Assembly: GCA_019054805.1 (NCBI GenBank)
Contig: JAHQIY010000006.1
Span: forward strand, 1,302,001 to 1,366,000
From: Brachionus manjavacas
Lineage: Eukaryota; Rotifera; Eurotatoria; Ploima; Brachionidae
DNA length: 64,000 nt
Reading direction: 5' to 3'
Shown in pieces: positions 21,562 to 32,975 of this stretch. Each line of letters starts with the position of its first letter. Position 1 is the stretch's first letter. Position numbers and translations under genes: made by a program. The notes beneath the pieces are model-generated. The model saw nothing but the letters and a program-made list of their open reading frames with translations, searched no databases and was not told where the DNA came from.

Positions 21562-23461
21562 GGGTCTGCATAATTTCGACAAGATAATTTCGACAAGTAA
21601 TTTTTGGACATAAATTAATTCGACATGCAAAAATTCGACATGACTAAATTAGACATAATAATAATTCGACGTGTTATATTTCGACAAAATTAATTTCGAC
21701 TTGAATTCTTTTTTTATGCTATTTTTTTTTATTCTTTCAATTAGATTAATTAGTCATGGAAAATTTATCGAATTAGTTTGATACCCTTAATGTAATAGAA
21801 AAATTGAATTTAATAAAATCTTCAAGAAACAAAAAAGATGGAACGCCAAGTTGGTTGTTAATAGAAGACAATATGTTTGAATATAAGACCAGTTATGAAG
21901 CTAAAGATGGTGAAATAACTTTGCGTTGTAACAATACTAAATTTCCTAATTGTACTTGGGCTGTGTTTACTATCGGTTATTACAAACCTATCACTGTAAT
22001 CCAAGAGCATGAACATTGTGCGACTATAAAAACAGAAGTCAAAGCGGTTAAAGCAAAAATAAGGGAAATGGCTTGCAGTCAACCAGATTCAACAGCAAGG
22101 AAAATAATACTTGAATGCCAAAAAGACGTCAGCGAAGAAGTAGCAGCTAATTTGCCTAATTACAACGCAACTAGACAATTATGTCGTATATCACGCGTTA
22201 ATCCATATGAAAATTATGAAATGCCATCAGACATGAACTTTGAATTACATGAAAATTTTACTATAAGTGCCAAAAATGAAAAGTTTTTGTTGTATGATAG
22301 TTTTGATAGCAAAATAGATAACAGTGACCTTATGCTTATATTTGCAACAGAAAAAAATTTGCAGTTACTTAGCGAATATCGCAATTGGTTATGCGATGGT
22401 ACGTTTGACGCAGCTCCTATCTTATTCAAACAACTATTCACTGTTCATGTGATCAAAAACAGTAAAAATTTACCACTTGTGTATAGGTTGTTGTAAATAA
22501 GCAACAAGAAACTTATATTAAGTTCTTTACATTTTAAAAGAAAAACTAAAAAACATGCCTTCGTCTATTTCAACTGACTTTGAATTAAGTATAATCAATG
22601 CTGTCGATGAAGTATTTTCTGATACAGAAACATGTGGCTGTTTTTTTCATCTCAAAAAGTCAATTTGGAGACACGTTCAAGAATATGGTCTTGCTACAGC
22701 CTATAAAGACATTAAAGAAGATAATCAAACTAAATTGTATACTAAAATGTTAGCTTGTTTGGCTTTTGTTCCCGTAGAAGATGTTGTTTCAGCTTTTGAG
22801 ACACTTAAAAAAGCGTCTCCCAGTAACTTAGCGAAATTTTTTAAGTATTTTGAACAGTACTATATTGGTCCTTTAACTAGAGGTAGGTCACCTAAACGTA
22901 AGCCACCGATGTTTGAGATTGAAATGTGGAATTGTCATAAAAGAACTGTTTTAGGATTGCCGAGAACTAATAACTAATAATAACTTAGAAGGTTGGCATC
23001 GTGGATTACAGTCATTATTCAAAACTCATCAAAATTTACTTAAATTTATTGATAGTTTGAAAGTTGAACAGTCTAACACAGATAACTTGTTCGTTCAGTT
23101 ATCTTCTGGTGTGGTAAATAGACGCAAGGCTTGTTATGTGGTATTAGAAGAAAAGATTAATTAAGCAATTGTTGACTATAACACAGAAGAAGTCATTAAA
23201 TTCTGCAAATATTTATCTTTTTTAATAGAATTCATGTAAAACAAACAATTTTTTTATTACAAAACTATTTAACCAATAAGAAAGCAATATATTAGAAATT
23301 GATTAACGAATAAAATTTTTTTCATTTATTTATGTCGAATATTTTATGTCTAATTAATATTACGTCGAAATTATGCCTGTCCAATTTTTGTATCTACCTG
23401 TCGAATTAATTATGTCCAAATTTTCTTTGTCGAAATTATCTTGTCGAAATTATCCGCACTC
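21562..23461 (+). mobile_element. MULE with FLYWCH-type transposase and iterated GACA ends
   Basis: About 1.9 kb flanked by a near-perfect 9-bp target duplication. Both ends (21562-21710 and 23325-23461) are inverted copies built from many repeats of a TTCGACA-like motif: nine are visible on the left and eight on the right (variants TTCGACA, TTAGACAT, TTGGACAT). Such arrays probably bind the transposase. The interior carries a broken transposase (21786-23164). A shorter relative lies at 30839-32221. Confidence 0.88.
21786..23164 (+). pseudogene. MULE transposase, internally deleted and frameshifted
   Basis: The N-terminal part (to 22496) begins LNLIKSSRNKKDGTPSWLL and has the C-C-H-H spacing of a FLYWCH-like zinc finger (residues CNNTKFPNC...HEHC). 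It then reaches the first catalytic-Asp block, CDGTFDAAPILFKQ. After LPLVYRLL the frame breaks; the next frame (about 22555-22977) resumes at the TDFE...CFFHLKKS region, followed by FVPVEDVVSAFETLKK and WN near the end. A further shift leads into NLEGWHRGLQS and ends at 23162-23164. The second catalytic-Asp block and the SWIM finger are missing, so the copy is dead. Confidence 0.85.
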
Positions 23462-23470
23462 GTTTGCTAT
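23462..23470 (+). repeat. MULE target-site duplication, right copy
   Basis: GTTTGCTAT, partner of 21553-21561. Confidence 0.75.
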
Positions 23471-23660
23471 CCACCAACAGGTGGAAAAAAAGGACGCCCG
23501 ACATTCCTTCCTCGGCCGCACGGTCTTTGATACGGGCGTGGAGAACGTTTCTTATATTTCTCCTACGCAGGATATTCGTTACCACTATCTCCTGAATCAC
23601 TTCCATCTCGCTTCGCTTTCTGGATTCGCTTTAATTTTTTTCTTCGAATTATTATAACTT
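23471..23660 (-). pseudogene. G+C-rich relic of unknown element, part B
   Basis: A minus-strand frame reads KRDGSDSGDSGNEYPA, one stop, then EKYKKRSPRPYQRPCGRGRN and on to FFPPVGG. The basic, Arg/Gly/Pro-rich composition looks like a nucleocapsid-type or linker region. It is the continuation, on the other side of the MULE, of the G+C-rich island at 21058-21561. Confidence 0.35.
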
Positions 23661-24033
23661 TCTTAGCGCTTAGCTTTTATTAATTCAGCGCTTTCCCTTT
23701 CCGCTTAAAATTTCTTAGCGTATGGTTTTACTACCACTTTTGAGCTAGACATCATTTAGAAAAATTTTCAACAGCTAAATTTCCTTAGTGCTCTTTAGCT
23801 ACATGGTGCAGACTTTTTGTCTGTAAGCGAAATTAATTTTTGTTTTTTTTTTCTTTTTTATTCTTAAATTTTTTTCTATTAAAATCAGAACATAAAATCG
23901 AAACAAAATAATTAGATTATTTAAATTAAATTGATTATAAAATAGCCTAAATTGATTGATTACATTAATAAAATTGATTAATTAATAGATAAAAGAGTAA
24001 ATTGATTAACGTACTAAGTTTTAAGCAATATGT

Positions 24034-24426
24034 TTAAGCGAACCTTGTCTCCGCTGGGCCTCTATGCACCCGTCTGTGCGCGTTCAATCCAGCTGCGCTT
24101 TTAGCAACAAATCCGCAATCGTGACACTTAAAGTTATTTATCAATTGTTCGGCTTCCTCGTCTGTTTTGCCAGGTGATCTGTAGATCGTCATTTCTGTGC
24201 CGTTCTCATCATTTTCGGTATTGTCTGCGTCGCAATGCTCTACACTAACTTTTTCGTTATCTGCTTTTTCTTGTTGATCAAATCTCTCAATCTGAGGTGG
24301 TGCTTTAACAGCTTTGATATGTCTCAAATATGCAATTTTTGCCGCTGCCTCGGCTCTTGCTTCGATCCAGTCGTCGTCCAACTCAACGCAAGATTTAGCT
24401 TCTGGCCTCATTAAGTATTTGGTCAT
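24034..24426 (-). CDS. C-terminal C2H2 zinc-finger tail of the Ty3 polyprotein
   Basis: An open frame of 130 codons that begins at RMTKYLMRPEAK, directly where the GPY/F module ends (one stop separates them). It is acidic in the middle and ends with FKCHDCGFVAKSAAGLNAHR followed by VH, a single canonical C2H2 finger (C-x2-C-x12-H-x3-H), seven residues before the stop. In chromoviruses this place is held by a chromodomain; here a zinc finger takes it. Whether it bound DNA or was a host-exon capture is unknown. Confidence 0.65.
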   Translation of the reverse strand: MTKYLMRPEAKSCVELDDDWIEARAEAAAKIAYLRHIKAVKAPPQIERFDQQEKADNEKVSVEHCDADNTENDENGTEMTIYRSPGKTDEEAEQLINNFKCHDCGFVAKSAAGLNAHRRVHRGPAETRFA

Positions 24427-25643
24427 CCTATTTTAGTGTAACATACAAGTCTTATTGTTTCTGAGATCTTTTAGCTCGTAGTTTAACTCGTTTAGCTTTT
24501 TTTGTATTTCATAAGGACCCAGAAATTTTGGGTTAAAACTGCGAACCTTTCCAACTGTTTGTCTTGAATTCGTAAGTAGTTTCAAGTCGCCCACTTTAAA
24601 CTCATTAACCTCTAGCTTTTTGTCGTATTTCTTCTTTTGTGACAGTTGACTACATTCAATGTTCTTCCTAGCTTCCTGCTCAATTTGTGCTCTTGACTCC
24701 TGCGTTGGATTACTCCATTCTATCGCTAGTTTACGGTCTCCGGCGTTGGTAACGTTTTCCCAAAAATTACCTGATTTGGACTAAAAACCAGTTGAGCTGT
24801 GTACTGAATTGTTGTATGCGAAAGTAACCTTTTCCAGTACTTGATCACAGTTTTTGTGTTCCGCGCTCACGTAAGCACTCAGCATTTGCTTTATGGTTTT
24901 AATGGTCCGTTCATCTAAGCCGTTACACTGTGGGTGGTAGGCAGTGGTCTGAATTTTCTTGATGCCGTGCTTCTGGCAGAACTCTTTCAGTACCTTCGCT
25001 ATAAAATTCCGACCCTGATCGCTAAGTAATGCATATGGAACCCCAAAAATACTCAATAGTTTCTTTTCCAAAAACTGAATTGTCTGCTCAGCTGTAAAGT
25101 TTAGTGTTGCTTCCGTAATACAAAATTTCGAAACAAAAAAGATCGCCAAAAATATGTATATATTTCCCCGTGGCGTGATTTTTAACGGACCAGCTACATC
25201 AATCCCAGCCCAATCCCATGGATTACCCACATTAATAGTAATCATTGGACTTTTGTTTCCCATTGTCCGTGGCTTAAGCTTTTGGCAAGTATCACATAGT
25301 CGTAGATTTCTTCCTTCAATCTCAGCCGATAGAATCTACACGAAAACGTTTTAAATGTCTTCTCAAAGCCTACATGTCCTGCGGTAATGGAATCATGGTA
25401 CAGCTTGCAAATTTGTTTTGTCAGGTGTTTCGGTACGACGATTGTTGTTTCACCTAGCTGATACTTGTAACACAGTACATCCTCCTGTATATACAAGCCT
25501 TCGTATAGCTTTTCCCATGTCGTGCCGTTCATTATTTCCGCCAAACCGTTTTTATCCCCAGTTTTCACTGCTAGTTTTACCAGTGTTAATTCCTTATCCT
25601 TTGATTGTTCTTGTTCGAAGTCAACGTCCAAACTAATTTCCAA
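24427..25643 (-). pseudogene. Integrase part of the Ty3 relic (zinc finger, DDE core, GPY/F module)
   Basis: The H-H-C-C zinc-binding region is recognisable around 25480-25300, although the frame breaks before the CxxC. The core begins DWAGIDVAGPL (first Asp), continues with LLSDQGRNF (second Asp) and YHPQCNGLDERTIKTIK (Glu). After a break at 24780 the frame resumes with QKKKYDKKLE, VGDLKLL and FLGPYEIQKKLNELNYEL, the GPY/F module that closes Ty3 integrases. Confidence 0.9.
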
Positions 25644-27871
25644 CTTGTTAATTACTTGTTCAGGTGCACGCGAAAGACAGTCTTCTGTCGTATTCTGCGG
25701 CCCCGGACAATGAAAATCTCATAGTTCAGCTCCTGTAACTTCAGCATCATCTTGTTAAGCCTGCCGTTTGGTTCATTTTGCCTTGACTAGAGTGCTTAGA
25801 GGTTTGTGGTCCGTATGAAATGTTATCTTTCTGCCGTAGATTTATGTAGAGAAATACCTTGAGGACCAAACGATTGCTAGCATTTCTTTTTCACTGGTTG
25901 AGTAATTACGTTTATGTTTATTCGACTTGCAAACGCTACTGCTAAACGGCGGTACTCTCCAGTTATTTCTTGGCATAAAGCTGCGCCGAACCCTACATTT
26001 TAGGCGTCCGCAAAAATGTGAAAGTCTTTTTTGAAGTCTGAATATAAAATTACTGGTGCATTAATAAAGTGATTCTTAAGCGTGTCGAAAGCTGTTTGTG
26101 TTTCGGGTGTCCATAAAAACGTTGCTTTGAGTTTAGTTAGATCGTAAAGACATGAAGCTTTGTGCTAAAATTCGGTATGAACGCCTGTAAAACGACATCA
26201 TCCCTTTAAACCTGCGCACTTGGTCCTTAGCTTCCGGGAGCTTCATGTTCTGTTTCGCTTGAGTCTTGTAAAATCTGGCTTCAGACCATCCTTTGAGATA
26301 CGATATCCCAAGTAGTTTTCTTCCTCCATACAAAATTGACACTTTTCCGCATTCAACTTCAATCCCGCTTGATCAAATCTATTCAACACTTCCTCCATAC
26401 GTTCTAGGTGTGAATCAATGGCGAAAAAATGATCACATCGTCCAAATTTACCAGACAGTACTTCCAAGACACTCCTTCCAGAAGCTTGTCAATAAGTCTC
26501 TGGAATGTTGGTGGTGCATTAAAAAGTCCAAACGGCATGTAATTGAATTCATAGAGCTTGTTGTTGGCGGTGAACGTAGTCTTCTGTCTATCTTCCTTCG
26601 CCAACGGAATTTGCCAATATCCACTCACCATATTCCAAACAAGTGAAGAAATGTGAACCTCCTAACTAGTCTTTGGTTTCGTCTATTCGTGGCAACGGAT
26701 ACGCATCCTTTACTGTGACGCTGTTCAATTTTGAAAAATCAATACAAAACCTAAAGCTCAGCTTTTGACCCTCTCGCGTCTTCTTTTAGCTAACACAATC
26801 GGACTTGACCAAGGACTCCGACTTCCGGAAATAGTGTTCTTGTCCAGCATGATGTCCACTTGCCGTTGCACTTCCTCTTGAGCAATTTGTAGTAACCGAA
26901 AGGTCTCTGCTTAATAGATTTCATTCTTATCTCAATTGTGTGCTCTGTTAAATCAGTTTTGCCAGTGTCGTATTCAGACCATTGAAATGCGCTTTTGTAC
27001 TGTTCAAGCAGATTTCGAATGCTCACCTGATCCTTTTGACTCAGTTTTAGATTAATTTTTATAACATCCCGGTTGATTTTGCCATCATTAAGTAGCTTGG
27101 ACTGTGTTTTTTCATTCTACTGAATTAGATCTACTTCATCGCATTCACCAATTCAGTATCTATTCAGTTCAGATTTCAGATTTATCAATTCAGATTTATC
27201 TTCTTTCACGTCACTTACACTCCTCATTTAGTGTTACTTTGCATCTTGTTTGAGTTGCTGTTGGTTTCTGTCTCGATGATGTAGTGGATCTGGTGCTTGG
27301 CCACATTATCGTCCAAGATCACAGAGTTCTGACCGAAGTCAAACACTGCCTTGAATTTTGTAAGGAAATCCATTCCCAGAATTGCTTTTTCCGTAATGTC
27401 GGTGAAAATAAAATCTTGTTCGCCTTGCCATGTGTTTATAGACAGCTTCAGTTTGCCCTTCGCACAAATCACGTTCCTGCAATTCAATGCTGACTTTATT
27501 GATAAATCTATCCGCTTCAATCCGAAAAGTGGATTCGTTCTGTCGCCGGCTATTAATCGACTGATACTGTCAGCTAGCTTCGCTAGAAGCTTTGAAATTG
27601 TTCCGTGTGTTGAAAATGTTCAAATAATGGCTCGCTGGTTACACTGCCATTTCCTTCAACAATTTGAAAATCGCCTCGAGTTGTTTTTGTCATCAGCTCT
27701 AATAGATTGGTACGCTTCCTTGGCTTTACCACTTAAACAGAATTGAATCGCTTTGGCTTGTTGCTCCTCATCCCACATGTACATTACAGAATCATAGCAA
27801 AACGCATTAAAGAACACTTCGTACGACATGTTTTCGCCATCAAACGATAGGTTAGCACCTTTTCCAGCCAT

Positions 27872-28420
27872 TGTCTTAGCTTACCGAATCTACTAAAACT
27901 TGTCAACAAAATTAAATTTAGAAATTTTCTCTCAAAATTTTTCCCACTGAATAACTGATCCACTGCAATGCTTGCTTCGCTACTTATAAGTTATCTTTCA
28001 GCGTCTCTTGTTTCTTTTGCACAGCAAACAATGACTGTATTGTTTGCGTTAAACACTATTTCCTAAAGACTTAATGCAACTATTATTTTCTGAAGCGCGT
28101 TGCTGCGTGCTAATTCCTCGATTGGCTTTACTTGCAATCGTTCTATTTGAAACTTGCAACAAAATTTTTATCGACGCTTGCGTGTTTTTCCTTGGCCGTA
28201 TTTGATTGGCTGAACTATCCTGCAACTCAATCCTTCAACTAGCGCGTGATCGACTTTACACAATAAAATTAGCCCACACTGTTGGCTAACCTTAACTCGA
28301 TCGGCTTTGTGCTAAAGCTGATCCCTGCCTGACTTGGTTGAGTTTGAGAGCATCAAACTCAACCACGGATTATAACTCAATAAAAAATTCAAAAAAATAA
28401 CTCAATAAAAAATTCAAAAA
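27872..28420 (-). other. Presumed 5' region (LTR/leader) of the Ty3 relic
   Basis: This stretch is less A+T-rich than its flanks and lies directly upstream of the gag-like start, where the 5' LTR and primer-binding site should be. No matching 3' LTR is recognisable below 24034. It contains a perfect hairpin with 12-bp arms GGTTGAGTTTGA (28336-28347) and TCAAACTCAACC (28353-28364). Confidence 0.35.
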
Positions 28421-28665
28421 AAATCAACAATTAAAACTTAGTAATAATTCAAAACTTTAAATTGCGAACCTCTTAAACTTTTGAGCTGTAAGAAAGTTCT
28501 GGCTTTCGTATCTTTCCTTAACCTTTTTGAATAAAAATTAAAATTAGACCCAATGCTGAATTGAAAATTAAAATTTTTTTTTTTATAAATGAAAGATTTT
28601 TATTTGTTTAGGCCAATTGAAAATATTTTCAAAAATATACATAAATTTGAATGGTCATCAATTAA

Positions 28666-29241
28666 TGGAGTGACAAAAAACAAAATTTTACTGACAAAAA
28701 AGACTAAATCTACTGACATTAAAACTACATATGATGAAAAATAAATTAATTGACTGATAAAATGATTTTTTGAGTGATGAAAATAATTTTTTGACTAATT
28801 AATTATTTTTACAACAAATTAATGATTTTGAGGCCACAATATAAATCAAAATCTAACACCAAAATCAGAAGGAAGCTCCAGAAGATAATTACAAACCGTT
28901 TTGTCCAAATCTCATCATCAAGCAAGAGTTAATAATGAGAAAACGTCACAATTTAAGTTCATTCATTATGTTAGAGAATTAAATTACTAAATAGCTTTTC
29001 TTTTATTTTTCCTTATTCACTCCTTAATAAGCATAGGGTCATTACTTTTGATTTCTATTCAAGTCGAACTAAATAGCTAATTTCGAAATAAAATAAAAAC
29101 AATTAAAAAGAATAAAATTTTGTCAGTGCAAAATTATTAAATATTCATATCAATATATATATATTAGTCAGTCGTTTAGTATTTTTGTTGGAATTATTAG
29201 TAATTTTTGTCATCTAAAAAAATTTTATTTGTCACCCCCGC
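28666..29241. mobile_element. Candidate non-autonomous inverted-repeat element (MITE)
   Basis: The left end GGAGTGACAAA and the right end (complement GGGGTGACAAA) are inverted. Both ends are followed by repeated TGACAAAA/GACTAA motifs, similar in style to the GACA arrays of the MULEs. The match is imperfect and no convincing target duplication was found. Confidence 0.35.
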
Positions 29242-29781
29242 AAAATTTAAGCCAATTTCAATTCAAGTTTGTTAGTTTAAAATAATTTAACAATTTTCTG
29301 AAATAAAAAAATTCAAAGAAAAAAATTAACTTTTCTGAATTCATCAAAATTTTTTCCATCATTTAGATGTTATATTTTTTTTTGAGTTATATTCAATCAA
29401 AAACTTACAAATTGCAAATTCTGTCACATTTTTTTCATCATTCAAGCTGTTCAAATTTAATTTTGTTATATTTAAATTTTTTATTAAATATTGATAAGTA
29501 TCAGATAATTATTTATCAGATACTCTTTTAATTTTAAAAACTAAATCTATCAAGCCAAACGATTGAAATTCAATTTGAGCCAGTTTTTTTTCACGCTTAC
29601 AAACTTTTACAGCGAATTTTTAATTTTAAAGCTTAAAAGATAATTTATAAATTTGTAGTTTTGGAATGAAATAGTTGTTACGTAGTCTAATTTTCTTTAA
29701 CACATTAACAAACATTTTGTAAATAAAGGGTTTGAGGTTAGGATGGCCTAGATTTTTCGCTGATATTTCAATATCAAGAAA

Positions 29782-30650
29782 AAAAATCTCATCTTCAACG
29801 ATGATTTGAATGAGGTATGTAAATCTATTTGTAAACTTAATGCTGACGATACAATGCTAATGAAATCCGCTCGACGAGCCGACAGAAATACGAGAGAATT
29901 TCAGCAGGATCTTGACAATTTGGTTGAATGGTCGGTGACGATGCAAATGAGCTTCAATGAAGAGAAATGTGTAGTTATGCACATTGGAGCTGATAATGAG
30001 AGCCATGATTATACAATGAATGGTCAAATACTCTCCAAATCCAGAAAAGATTGCGATCTTGGAATTATTATCACTAGTGATCTCAAGTCAAGCGAGCAGT
30101 ATTAGCAAGCAGCAGCTAAAGAAACGATGGTAGCCTACAGATTAAAAAACACTTTTAAAGTTTTCAATCATCAGCTTGTTTACTTACTATCAAGTCGTTC
30201 GTCAGATCCCATCTCGAATTTGCGGTAGGCGCTTTGAGCCCCTATCGATGTGGTGACATAGATATCCTTAAACGAGTACAAAGGAAATTCTCTAAAAAAG
30301 TTCCAGAGCTTAAGTCTAAGCCGTATTTGGAAAGACGAGAAGCTCTTGATTGGACGACACTTGAAGATAGACGTAGACGTGGCGATCTGATCCAGCTCCA
30401 CAAAATTCAACACGGACACGACAGAGTTGAGCTAATTCATGGATGTCAACTCCTTGCTTCAAATCTTCTAGACAGCCCGGCGAGCGGTACCAGGCGAGGT
30501 CAAATGTCGATACAAAGACAGCTGGTACGCAATTTTGGAGTCCTTCATAATTCACTTAACTTACAGCAGGAAATTGGAACACTCTTGATGCGGCGACTAA
30601 GAGCGTCACAAATACGAACATTTTTAAAAGAAGAAAAGACAAGTTACTGA
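29782..30650 (+). pseudogene. LINE (CR1/jockey-like) reverse transcriptase fragment
   Basis: The frame starts in the RT palm: LNADDTMLM is the YADD-type catalytic box. It is followed by LDNLVEWSVTMQMSFNEEKC and DLGIIITSDLKSSEQY. After a stop at 30103-30105 and a shift, it resumes at 30234 with DIDILKRVQRKFSKKVPEL, then LEDRRRRGDLIQLHKI. This is the usual C-terminal order of a jockey/CR1-type ORF2. The two frames are broken, so the copy is inactive. Confidence 0.85.
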
Positions 30651-30829
30651 GATGAAAAAACAGAAAAATTATTTATTAAAAAATGTTTGTTTAATGCAAA
30701 GTTTAAAATTTTTTTCTTGAATCTAAAAATAGGTTATTTAAAACCATGTAAAAAAAAAAAAAAAGTTAATTAAAAATATGTAAAAATAAGTTAAATAAAA
30801 GAAGTTTATTTTAAAAAAAGGCAATTGGC

Positions 30830-30838
30830 TGTTTATAG
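30830..30838 (+). repeat. MULE target-site duplication, left copy
   Basis: TGTTTATAG, matching CGTTTATAG at 32222-32230 in 8 of 9 positions. Confidence 0.7.
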
Positions 30839-32221
30839 GGTATCGATGAATTTCGACAAACAATTTTCGACAAATTAAAATTTGACCAGTAAAATATGGC
30901 CAAAAAAAATTAGACATGTTTTATTAAGACATTAATTTATTTGACACAAATATTCGACAAAAAAAAATCAATTAATCAATTTTAAATAAATTTTCTTTCA
31001 AGGAAAAAAATCTATAATTTAATTATCAGATTATTTATATTAATAGTGCTACCCTTCAAGGTTATTATTAGCACGCGGTAAACCTTGAAGGGTCCTATTG
31101 AGACAATTCCAGTGTTCAATCTTGAATTGTGGCGTTTTACGTTTAGCTTAGCGGCCCTTAGACATTGTTCAAATGTAATATTGCTCAAAATATTTATACA
31201 ATTTTTGTAGATCATTATTTGGTAAATTATTTTTAAAGTTTCAAACGCACTAATCATTGACTAGTACAAAGACTAAGCTTTCGTGAACGTTTCTTGCTGC
31301 TTATTAACAAACAAAGCGTATACAAGAGGCAAATTTTTCCCATTTGTGATTATATGTAATGTAAAAAGTTGCTTGAATAGGATCGGTGCAGCGTCAAATG
31401 TACCATCACATAACCAACACCTGTTTTCACTTAACTATTGAAGATTTTTTTCAGTAGCAAATATCAACATTCGATTGCTATTGTCAATATCAGGTGCATA
31501 ATTATCGTACAAAATGAAACTGTAATTTTTGAATGAAATTTTAAAATCGTCATGTAGTTTGAAATTCAAGTCATTTGGAATTTCATAATTTTCATATGGG
31601 TCAATCCTCGCATTTCTACATAGCTGTCTAGCGGCGTTGTATTTTGGCAAGTTAGCTGCAACTTCCTCGCTTACATTTTTTTGGCACTCATGTATAATTT
31701 TTCTTGCACTGGAATCAGGTTGTTCACTAGCCATTTTATTAATTTTTGACTTCACCGCCTTAACATCTGTTTTAATAGTTGCCTGATGCTCGTGGTCTTT
31801 AATATAATAAATAGGCAAAGTATACACACTACCAGGACAATTTTGAAAATCAGTATTGTTGCATCTCCAAGTTATTTTTCCACTTGTTGGTTTGTAACTA
31901 GACTTATATTTATATTTTTTTTCATCGACTAAAAGCCAACTAGGTGTACCATCTTTTTTGTTACGAGAAGACTTAATTAAATTTAGACCACCGTTCAAAT
32001 TCAAATTCAAGTCACCAAACAAACATGACGAGTCGTCCATTATTTATCTAATTTAGATAATTGTTTATGAAAATAAAAAAAAAAAGTGAAAAAAAAAATG
32101 ACAAATCAAATTTAGTCGAAATATATTTGTCGAATTTAAAAAAAGTTTGTCGAATTAACACATGTCCAACTTTTTTATTTCTAATTTAGTCGAATTTTGA
32201 GTTGTCGAAAACTAGCATAAA
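30839..32221 (-). mobile_element. MULE, shorter relative of the 21562-23461 element
   Basis: The inverted ends carry the same TTCGACA-type repeats as the larger MULE. The interior, on the minus strand, holds a transposase with the same N-terminus and the same catalytic-Asp block. A 9-bp flanking duplication (8/9) fits Mutator-type insertion. A large internal deletion removes most of the catalytic core. Confidence 0.85.
31012..32040 (-). pseudogene. MULE transposase (FLYWCH-like N-terminus), internally deleted
   Basis: From ATG 32040 the frame reads MDDSSCLFGDLNLNLNGGLN and then the FLYWCH-like finger (WRCNNTDFQNC...HEHQ, with the last Cys replaced). It ends at a stop at 31435, just before the first catalytic block. 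The next frame (about 31420-31260) supplies WLCDGTFDAAPILFKQLF and LPLVYALFVNKQQETFTKA. From there it jumps directly to ISAFETLK (31257), losing about 100 residues. This copy preserves the true N-terminus that the 21.8-kb copy lacks. Confidence 0.85.
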
Positions 32222-32230
32222 CGTTTATAG
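32222..32230 (+). repeat. MULE target-site duplication, right copy
   Basis: CGTTTATAG, partner of 30830-30838. Confidence 0.7.
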
Positions 32231-32289
32231 TGGGGCGTCTACGTGCGCCACTACTTTGAGACTCAAGTTTCCCACAGCATTTATACTAC

Positions 32290-32480
32290 TCCTACTACTA
32301 CTAAGACACCAATCCAATTGAGACATACCCTTGAAAGTAAAACATTTTGTAAAAAACTGGTATCAAGTTCAAATAGTCTCTTAGTGAATCAAGGTACTTT
32401 GAATTGTTCTCTCCATTAAAATCAATATTGAAATCATCAAAGATTACCAAAGAATCTGTACTATGCAAATTTAAATTCAA
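32290..32480 (-). pseudogene. LINE AP-endonuclease fragment
   Basis: The complement reads NLHSTDSLVIFDDFNIDFNG and then YLDSLRDYLNLIPVFYKM, resembling the GDFN block of the APE-type endonuclease of jockey/CR1 LINEs. The Gly of GDFN is changed to Asp. No other endonuclease block is retained. Confidence 0.55.
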
Positions 32481-32975
32481 AAAATTATTTATCTGAAATG
32501 TCTTAAAAAATAAAAAAAAATTTTTATTATTTTTTAAAATAAAATCAAGAGCAACAAATTATCTACAATTGAATTTTGCAAATAATATACTTGAATTTAA
32601 TAAAAATATTTGGATCTAATAAAATCGATTGTTGCTCTTTATTTATTTATATTTTGTTTCTGCTAGGATTTAAATTAGTTTCACTACTAAAATGAGTAAA
32701 AAAATACTTAGTAATTTTCGAAACTTATTTTTTAAATTAAATAATAAAATTTAATTTTTACTATTTGACGAAACTTTTCCATCAAACATTTTGAAATTTT
32801 GTTATTTAACAAATTTGCAAGAATACGTAGATAACAATGTATTTTATCATTTTCATCTCGTTGGTTTCTTAAAAAAAAAAAATTTAATGCTTTTAATTTT
32901 ATGTTTTTTTAATATTCCTCTTGAGAATATATTTTATCCACTATTTTTAAAGCAAATTGTTCGATAAAGCAATCA

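Larger units (their letters stand above)
24034..27871 (-). pseudogene. Ty3/gypsy polyprotein relic (gag, protease, RT, RNase H, integrase)
   Basis: Read on the minus strand, the fragments follow Ty3 order. A gag-like start is at 27871 (MAGKGANLSFDGENM). The protease segment (27520-27224) has AILGMDFL. Reverse transcriptase follows (26631-26404), with YWQIPL, YMPFGLFNAPPTFQ and NLDDVIIFS in the catalytic position. The thumb has EKCQF...YLGY. RNase H traces (ATFLWTPETQTAF, then IFADA) lie near 26130-25990. Integrase follows from 25643. At least six frameshifts or stops break it, so it is dead. The tail is unusual: a C2H2 finger follows the integrase. LTRs could not be matched by eye. Confidence 0.9.

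Noticed and set aside
27872..28420. A defined LTR pair for the Ty3 relic
   Set aside because: I could not find a matching copy downstream of 24034 by eye; only a presumed leader region is reported.
30830..32230. The LINE pieces at 29.8-30.65 and 32.3-32.5 kb as one LINE split by the MULE
   Set aside because: They lie on opposite strands, so they cannot be one interrupted copy.
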